A DNA stretch of 64,000 nucleotides from Paractinoplanes ferrugineus (GTDB taxonomy: Bacteria; Actinomycetota; Actinomycetes; Mycobacteriales; Micromonosporaceae), in assembly GCF_016862195.1 (NCBI RefSeq), contig NZ_BOMM01000022.1, forward strand, positions 1-64,000, written 5' to 3'. Numbering within the stretch: position 1 is the stretch's first letter; the number at the start of each line of letters is the position of its first letter. Positions 59,466 to 64,000 of the stretch are shown piece after piece. Position numbers and translations under genes: made by a program. The notes under the pieces are model-generated. The model did not search any database and was not told where the DNA came from. It saw only the letters and a list, made by a program, of their open reading frames with translations.

Positions 59466-61541
59466 TCAGCCCGGGTAGACCTCCAACCCGGACAGCTGGG
59501 CGGCCGGCCACGCGGAGTTGGCCGTCGCGGTCACCCGCAGGTAGCGGGCCTGGGTCGGCGTGCACGTCACAGTCACCACGTTGCCGGCGGCCGGGTCGAA
59601 CGTGCGGGCGGCGGCGCCGGCGAGGGTGGTGAACGCCGAGCCGTTCGTACTCCCGGTGATCGCCAAGGTCTGGGTGCGGGCGCCCCACGCCGGCGGCAGC
59701 CGCAGGACGAACCGGCCGACCGGCGCCGCCGTCCCCAGGTCCACCTGCACCCACTGCGGGAAGGCGTTGTTGGCGCTCTCCCAGTAGGTGTCGGCGTCGC
59801 CGTCCACCGTGTTGCCCGGCGCGTAGTTCTGGACATATCCGCTCGCGGTGGTCGATCGGCCGCGGGCCAGGTCGGTGCTCGGCGGGGGCGTGCTGTCGCC
59901 GTACACCTCGAATTGGCCGAGCTGGGCCGCCGGCCAGCCGGAGTTGGCCGCGAAGCTCAGCCGGAGGAATCTCGCCGAGGTGGCGCTCAGCGTGATGGTC
60001 GCGGTGTTGCCGGTGGCCGGATCGAAGACGATGCCGGCGTTGCCGGCGGCGGTGGTCCAGGTGGTGCCGTCGCCGCCGGCTTGGACGGCGATCGTCTGGG
60101 TACGCCGTTCCCAGCCGGCCGGCAGACGCAGGACGACCCTGGTCACCGAGCGGGTGGCACCCAGATCTACCGAGAGCCACTGCGGCAACGCGCCGCTCGA
60201 CTCCCAGTAACTGCCGGCGTTGCCGTCGACCGCGTTGGCCGCCGCGTAGGAACCGTTGACACTGCTGGCGCTCACCGCCCGCCCGGCGGCCAGGTCGCCC
60301 CCGGTGGTGGGGGTGGTGGTGGGCGGGGTCGGACGGGTCGCGGTCAGGGCGAGCTGCCCCTTCAGCATCCGGCCGCCGTCGGTGGTGAGGCGCAGATAGT
60401 AGTCGGCCGAGCAGAACGTGCCGTCCTCGTCGAGGGCCCGGATGCCGCTGCCCGCCGGCACCGACGCGGCGGTCTCGGCCGTCTTGGCGATCTGGTTGCC
60501 CTCGTTGTACTCGTCGAACATGGACACGTAGAGGCCCTGGGCGCCCAGGCGGACCATGTTGTAGAGGCTGCGCCAGTAGAAGTCGCCGTGCCGCCGATGT
60601 CCGGCGGACAGGTCGCCGGGCAGCGCACACGGCTGGTAATCGATGCCGTGGGCGTTGCAGTCGGCCTGATCGGGCGTGTTGACGTTGGTGTAGAACCAGT
60701 CGAGGCCGTCCAGATCACCGGTGCGGCCCACCATCCACGGCGAGATCATGTCGAACGCGTGGTAGACGTCGAGGTAACCGGCGCGGCTGTCGTTCCTGCC
60801 CTCGCGCCAGTAGGTCGGCACGCCGCCGATCACGTAGCAGCCCTGGGCCTTGAGCCAGTTGACGACGTCCAGGCAGGCGGCCGGGGGGAAGGTGTGGTTC
60901 TCGTCGGCGAAGCCGAAACCCCAGACGCAGACGACCGGTTTGCCGTTCTGCCGGGCGTACGCCGCCGACGCGGTGTGCGCCGACATCTTGGCTGTCCAGT
61001 CGGCCTTGAGCTCGGACTGCATGTTCGCCCAGCCACTGACGTCGTACATGATGTAGAACTTCCGGCCGGTTGCCTCGGCGGCGGCCCGGACCTTCTGGGC
61101 CATGGCGTCGCGGGTGGGGCCCTCGTCGCCGACCGGGTTGAAGCGTTGCAGGGCGGCGGTGTCGACGCCGTAGGCGCGCATCCAGCCGAAGTGGGTGTCC
61201 ACGGTCTGCTGGTCGTAGGAGGAGAACAGCGCGGCCGGGCGGCCGTCGCCGAGATTCGGGTAGGCCGTGGGATAGGTGTGCGTGTAGTCGCGGACGTCCG
61301 GCCAGGAGACGATCGTCGTGTTGCCGGTCGAGGGCGGCTGGAAGCGGTCGCGGCTCCAATGCCACCAGCCGCCGATCGGGGCGCCGTCACCGGGGCAGGC
61401 GAACCACCCCTGATAGCCGACGCTGATCTTGCCGACGACGTCGCCGGGCGGGGACGCGGCACCGGCCGCGGTTTGGGACAACAGGGCGGCGGCCGGGGAA
61501 AGAGCCGCCGCGGACAGCAGGGTGCGCCTGGTCAGGGGCAT
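59466..61541 (-). CDS. Secreted GH71/GH99-like glycosidase with two discoidin (CBM32-like) domains
   Basis: 691 residues. A Tat-type signal (PLTRRTLLSAAAL) precedes a catalytic barrel (about 35-385; VGYQGWFACPGDGAPIGGWWHW, TYWREGRND, DGLDWFYTNVNTPDQADCN, VSMFDEYNEGNQI). Two F5/8 type C domains (about 410-550 and 558-690) begin LAAGRAVSASSVNGSYAAANAVDGNAGSYWES and LARGRSTTASGYVQNYAPGNTVDGD. Acts on an alpha-linked polysaccharide; the glutamate in DEYNEGN is a likely acid. AGGAG precedes the ATG. Monocistronic. Confidence 0.85.
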   Translation of the reverse strand: MPLTRRTLLSAAALSPAAALLSQTAAGAASPPGDVVGKISVGYQGWFACPGDGAPIGGWWHWSRDRFQPPSTGNTTIVSWPDVRDYTHTYPTAYPNLGDGRPAALFSSYDQQTVDTHFGWMRAYGVDTAALQRFNPVGDEGPTRDAMAQKVRAAAEATGRKFYIMYDVSGWANMQSELKADWTAKMSAHTASAAYARQNGKPVVCVWGFGFADENHTFPPAACLDVVNWLKAQGCYVIGGVPTYWREGRNDSRAGYLDVYHAFDMISPWMVGRTGDLDGLDWFYTNVNTPDQADCNAHGIDYQPCALPGDLSAGHRRHGDFYWRSLYNMVRLGAQGLYVSMFDEYNEGNQIAKTAETAASVPAGSGIRALDEDGTFCSADYYLRLTTDGGRMLKGQLALTATRPTPPTTTPTTGGDLAAGRAVSASSVNGSYAAANAVDGNAGSYWESSGALPQWLSVDLGATRSVTRVVLRLPAGWERRTQTIAVQAGGDGTTWTTAAGNAGIVFDPATGNTATITLSATSARFLRLSFAANSGWPAAQLGQFEVYGDSTPPPSTDLARGRSTTASGYVQNYAPGNTVDGDADTYWESANNAFPQWVQVDLGTAAPVGRFVLRLPPAWGARTQTLAITGSTNGSAFTTLAGAAARTFDPAAGNVVTVTCTPTQARYLRVTATANSAWPAAQLSGLEVYPG

Positions 61542-61618
61542 GGGGGACTCCTGGTGATCCGGTTGGGGATGGGGACGGATCGAGGGTCATGGTGGCAGCG
61601 CCGGTCACATGAACGCAA

Positions 61619-61633
61619 TAGTTGAACTAAGTT
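61619..61633. promoter_or_regulatory. Overlapping palindromes in glycosidase/methyltransferase gap
   Basis: TAGTTGAACTA (61619-61629) and AACTAAGTT (61625-61633) overlap in the AT-rich centre of a divergent promoter. Possible operator of the glycosidase gene. Confidence 0.45.
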
Positions 61634-61664
61634 ACGCAATTTTTGGATAGCCCAGAATGGAGGC

Positions 61665-62441
61665 GTGACTGAACTGGGGCGGGTCTTCAACGAGGTGCCG
61701 GAGCTCTACGACCGGGCACGACCCGGCTATCCGGCCGAACTGTTCGCCGACCTGGCCGACCTCGACGGGCTCGGACCGGAGACGGCGGTGCTGGAGGTCG
61801 GCGCCGGAACCGGTCACGCCACCATTCCGCTGGCCGGCCTCGGCTGCCGGATCACCGCCCTCGAACCCGGCGCCGACCTGGCCGCGCACGCCCGGCGCAA
61901 GCTCGCCAACTACCCCGACGTCACGGTGGAGAACTCGACCTTCGAGGAATGGGACGACCGGGGCCGGCGCTTCGACGCCGTGGTGGCCGCCTCGTCGTGG
62001 CACTGGGTCGACCCCGCCGTCGGCTGGGCCCGAGCCCACCGACTGCTGAAACCCGGCGGCCGGTTGGCCCTGCTGAGCAACGTCGTGGTCCGGCGCGAGG
62101 ACGAGCCCGAGGTGTACGCGGAAACGGCCGACCTGCACGAACTGTTCGCCCCCGGCGATCCCGACTGGGGGCACCCGCCGCTGGCGGAGCAGGCGCGCAC
62201 CGCCGGTTTCGACTGGTCCCCGCTGTTCGAGCCGGCGACGGTGCGCTGGTACCCGACCGTCCAGTGGCTCGACGGCGCCGGTTTCGCCGACCTGCAGCGC
62301 ACCAATTCCCCGTACCGGAAACTGGATCCCGCCGTCCGTGAGCCGTTGCTCGACGCCATCGCCGAGCGCATCCGGACCCGCCTGGGCGACCGGGTCGCCC
62401 GCCGCTACCTGAGCGTGCTGCGCGTGGGCCGGCGCGCCTGA
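61665..62441 (+). CDS. SAM-dependent methyltransferase (class I)
   Basis: 258 residues. The SAM-binding motif AVLEVGAGTGHATIPLAGLG lies at about 44-63, with FDAVVAASSWHWVDP and LLKPGGRLALLSNV further on. Substrate unknown. The GTG start has GGAGG only one base away, so it may be translated leaderless or initiated inefficiently. It ends at a strong bidirectional terminator. Confidence 0.88.
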   Translation: MTELGRVFNEVPELYDRARPGYPAELFADLADLDGLGPETAVLEVGAGTGHATIPLAGLGCRITALEPGADLAAHARRKLANYPDVTVENSTFEEWDDRGRRFDAVVAASSWHWVDPAVGWARAHRLLKPGGRLALLSNVVVRREDEPEVYAETADLHELFAPGDPDWGHPPLAEQARTAGFDWSPLFEPATVRWYPTVQWLDGAGFADLQRTNSPYRKLDPAVREPLLDAIAERIRTRLGDRVARRYLSVLRVGRRA

Positions 62442-62453
62442 CCGCCCGCGGGG

Positions 62454-62488
62454 GGCTCGGCGTCCGGCGGGGTGCCGGACGCCGAGCC
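62454..62488. terminator. Bidirectional terminator
   Basis: A perfect 15-bp inverted repeat GGCTCGGCGTCCGGC (62454-62468) with its complement (62474-62488) and a 5-base loop, between the convergent methyltransferase and hydrolase genes. Confidence 0.88.
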
Positions 62489-62494
62489 GGGGCG

Positions 62495-63235
62495 TCACCG
62501 GGTCAGATGCCGGGGGAGGAACTCGTTGTCCACGCCGACCCAGCGGATGGTCCGATGGTCGCCCGGGTTGGCGTGCAGGGTCTTCTCGGTCGAGGCGAAC
62601 GCGTCGAACAACTCGCACGCGGACCGGCGGTCCACGTGTTCGTCGTCCCAGGGCAGCAGGAACTGGACCGGGACCGTGATCCGGCGGGCGGCTTCGAGCT
62701 GTGCGTCGTACACGAAGAAGCCGCCGCCGAAGATCGCCGCTCGGATCCGGGGGTCGGCGGCCGTCAGCGGGACGCCGATCGCCGTGCCCAGCGTGATGCC
62801 GCCGCCATAACCGATCGGCGCCCGCGGGCCGATCTCCGGCAGTTGCTGAAGCGCGTCGATGGTCGCCCGCCACTCCGGGACGGCCCGTTCCACCAGGGAA
62901 GAGGCATATCGGATGGTGGCCGTCCGGAAGCGCTCCGGATCGCCGGCCGACTGGCGCAACTCGGCGCGGGCCTGCTCGTCGTCGGCTGTGCGCGGCCGGT
63001 CGCCGTGGCCGGGAGCGTCGATGGCGGCCACGTGGAAACCGCACCGGAGCACGGCGTCGTGCGCCCGAGCCACCTGGGCGGGGGTCTTCTTGTGCTGGCC
63101 GCCGCCGTGACCCATCAGGACCAGGGGCGCGTGCTCGGTGGCGGAGACGGGCGACCAGAGAACACCCGGGATCTCGCCGAGCCGGAAGTCGCGTTCGACG
63201 ATGCCGTTCGAGGAGGTTGACGCGGTGAAGTGCAT
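62495..63235 (-). CDS. Alpha/beta hydrolase with GITLG in place of GxSxG
   Basis: 246 residues of the dienelactone-hydrolase-like branch: PLVLMGHGGGQHKKTP oxyanion region, VAAIDAPGHGDRP, PVQFLLPWDDEHVDRRSACELFD with the acid, and ANPGDHRTIRW with the His. The nucleophile elbow, GxSMG in close relatives, here reads YGGGITLGTA, putting T148 where Ser is expected. Either Thr acts as nucleophile or the protein is inactive. The ATG at 63235 has AAAGG 7 bases upstream. A 17-codon reading frame lies just upstream. Confidence 0.85.
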   Translation of the reverse strand: MHFTASTSSNGIVERDFRLGEIPGVLWSPVSATEHAPLVLMGHGGGQHKKTPAQVARAHDAVLRCGFHVAAIDAPGHGDRPRTADDEQARAELRQSAGDPERFRTATIRYASSLVERAVPEWRATIDALQQLPEIGPRAPIGYGGGITLGTAIGVPLTAADPRIRAAIFGGGFFVYDAQLEAARRITVPVQFLLPWDDEHVDRRSACELFDAFASTEKTLHANPGDHRTIRWVGVDNEFLPRHLTR

Positions 63236-63279
63236 GGTGTGCCTTTCGGGAGTCCATGGCGCTCCCGGCGACACCTGCG

Positions 63280-63333
63280 TCAGTCGCCCAGCCGTGACCT
63301 GAGGGGGAGCACCCACGTGCGTACAGCGGTCAT
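63280..63333 (-). CDS. Possible 17-residue leader peptide upstream of the hydrolase gene
   Basis: ATG to TGA reading MTAVRTWVLPLRSRLGD, with GGAGGTGAG, a near-perfect ribosome-binding site, 5 bases upstream. It ends 44 bases before the hydrolase start. The ribosome-binding site is better than that of the hydrolase itself, so a regulatory leader peptide is plausible. Confidence 0.5.
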   Translation of the reverse strand: MTAVRTWVLPLRSRLGD

Positions 63334-63356
63334 GGGTCTCACCTCCTTCGGTTGCG

Positions 63357-64000
63357 TCACGCTCCAGGAAAGCTAGCAGGATCGAACTCGGCGTGGGGGA
63401 TCGGCTCGCCGACATATCGCGGGCCCCACATGCGCCGCGGCCCAACCACCCTGATCCCGGCGACCTCATCGACAGCCGGCGCCCGGCGGAGCGGTTCCAT
63501 CAGCCAGGCGCGGGCGGCGGTCGCCACCGATTCGTCGCGGTCCTCGGCCAGCACCTGATAGACCGGCCGGGTGGCGCCGGGCCCGTTGGCCAGCCACCAC
63601 CGAACATTCACGGAGCGGTCACGCGCCAAGAGCATCAGGTCTTCCTCGAGAATCTCCCAGCCGTGCACGCTCTTCGCCTCCGAGACGGCCGAGCGCACCT
63701 GGGCGGCGGGGTCGCTCACCAGGCGGTGGCGTTGCTCGGCGGTGGTGTCGGCGTTGAAGCCGGCGGCGCGGCGAACCTTCGGATCGGGGTCGGCGAACAG
63801 GCTCTCGAGAGTCCGGGGGCTGTCGGTCCGTTCCGCCAGCGCGGCGCGGACCTCGGCCGAGGTGTCGTGCAGCAAGAGGTCGATCACCTCGTCCTCGAGC
63901 CCGAGCCGCTGCGCCAGGATGTATCGCATGTCCTTGTCGTCCGAGCGGGCGGCGGCCAGCCGGACGGCCAGGCCGTGATCCGGGCCGTCGAGCCGTTTCG
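63357..64000 (-). CDS. HEAT/LRV-type repeat protein (5' end cut by window)
   Basis: At least 214 residues in frame to the window edge. The visible repeats read HDTSAEVRAALAERTDSPRTLESLFADPDPKVRRAAGFNADTTAEQRHRLVSDPAAQVRSAVSE, with about 24-residue periodicity of leucine-rich-variant or HEAT units, and no catalytic motif. An internal ATG at 63927-63929 could be taken as start, but the frame stays open upstream, so the gene very likely begins outside this window. Confidence 0.75.
   Translation of the reverse strand, partial: KRLDGPDHGLAVRLAAARSDDKDMRYILAQRLGLEDEVIDLLLHDTSAEVRAALAERTDSPRTLESLFADPDPKVRRAAGFNADTTAEQRHRLVSDPAAQVRSAVSEAKSVHGWEILEEDLMLLARDRSVNVRWWLANGPGATRPVYQVLAEDRDESVATAARAWLMEPLRRAPAVDEVAGIRVVGPRRMWGPRYVGEPIPHAEFDPASFPGA

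Noticed and set aside
1..64000. tRNA, rRNA or integrase-type attachment sites
   Set aside because: No cloverleaf, conserved T-loop or integrase gene was found by reading both strands; a tRNAscan-type search was not possible here.

Overview
This window comes from a very high-GC, gene-dense actinobacterium. Frequent GTG starts, start/stop overlaps of four bases, the DUF6230/DUF6114 pair, an F420-type nitroreductase (Ddn) family enzyme, many TetR/GntR/MarR regulators and large secreted sugar-binding enzymes fit Micromonosporaceae, with an Actinoplanes-like genome as the best guess. That placement is inferred from gene content. No rRNA, tRNA or CRISPR was seen.

Layout. 0-6.9 kb: trpBA, a LolA-like lipoprotein-carrier-type protein divergent from an OmpR-type response regulator/kinase pair, a YcnI-type copper protein, and two small conserved genes (DUF2277, DUF1992). 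7.0-14.4 kb: a cell-surface island of two convergent operons whose stop codons overlap. One arm (+) encodes a small WxL-like secreted protein, a membrane-anchored DUF916-like protein and an NHL beta-propeller protein with a WxL-like tail. The other arm (-) encodes DUF6230 and a DUF6114 membrane protein. Both arms start with a leader sharing the same sequence blocks at the same distance from the start codon, which suggests a common RNA regulator. 14.8-20.1 kb: a class A penicillin-binding protein and two overlapping sensor kinases with no response regulator. 20.1-27.4 kb: a xanthine-dehydrogenase-type molybdenum hydroxylase with two subunits fused, a membrane protein, a DUF4037 protein and a TetR-PlsC pair with twin operators. 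27.4-30.9 kb: a two-gene polysaccharide-degradation operon (alginate lyase family protein plus ricin-lectin beta-helix protein) behind a LacI-type palindrome. 31.0-34.7 kb: MarR/oxidoreductase and LysR/D-amino-acid-oxidase divergent pairs, and an orphan Flp pilin.

34.7-45.1 kb: a five-gene operon on the minus strand (WGR-DUF4132, MoxR AAA ATPase, DUF5682, vWA, SWIM zinc finger) with the same composition and order as the uncharacterised E. coli yehI-yehL-yehM-yehP-yehQ genes. 45.2-51.0 kb: a GntR/FCD regulator with two TTGCATGCAA operators drives a CoA transferase and HyuA/HyuB hydantoinase-oxoprolinase genes, closed by a strong terminator. 51.2-54.4 kb: a tyrosine-catabolism operon (homogentisate dioxygenase, an unknown protein, fumarylacetoacetase). 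54.4-64 kb: mostly single genes (serine hydrolase, two VOC proteins, SRPBCC, DoxX, Ddn-type oxidoreductase with a divergent TetR and three operators, excalibur protein, GH71/99-like glycosidase with two discoidin domains, methyltransferase, an alpha/beta hydrolase with an altered nucleophile motif, and a partial HEAT/LRV repeat protein cut by the window edge).

The most novel material is the 7-14.4 kb surface island with its shared leader. The Yeh-like ATPase/vWA operon and the unknown protein in the homogentisate operon follow.
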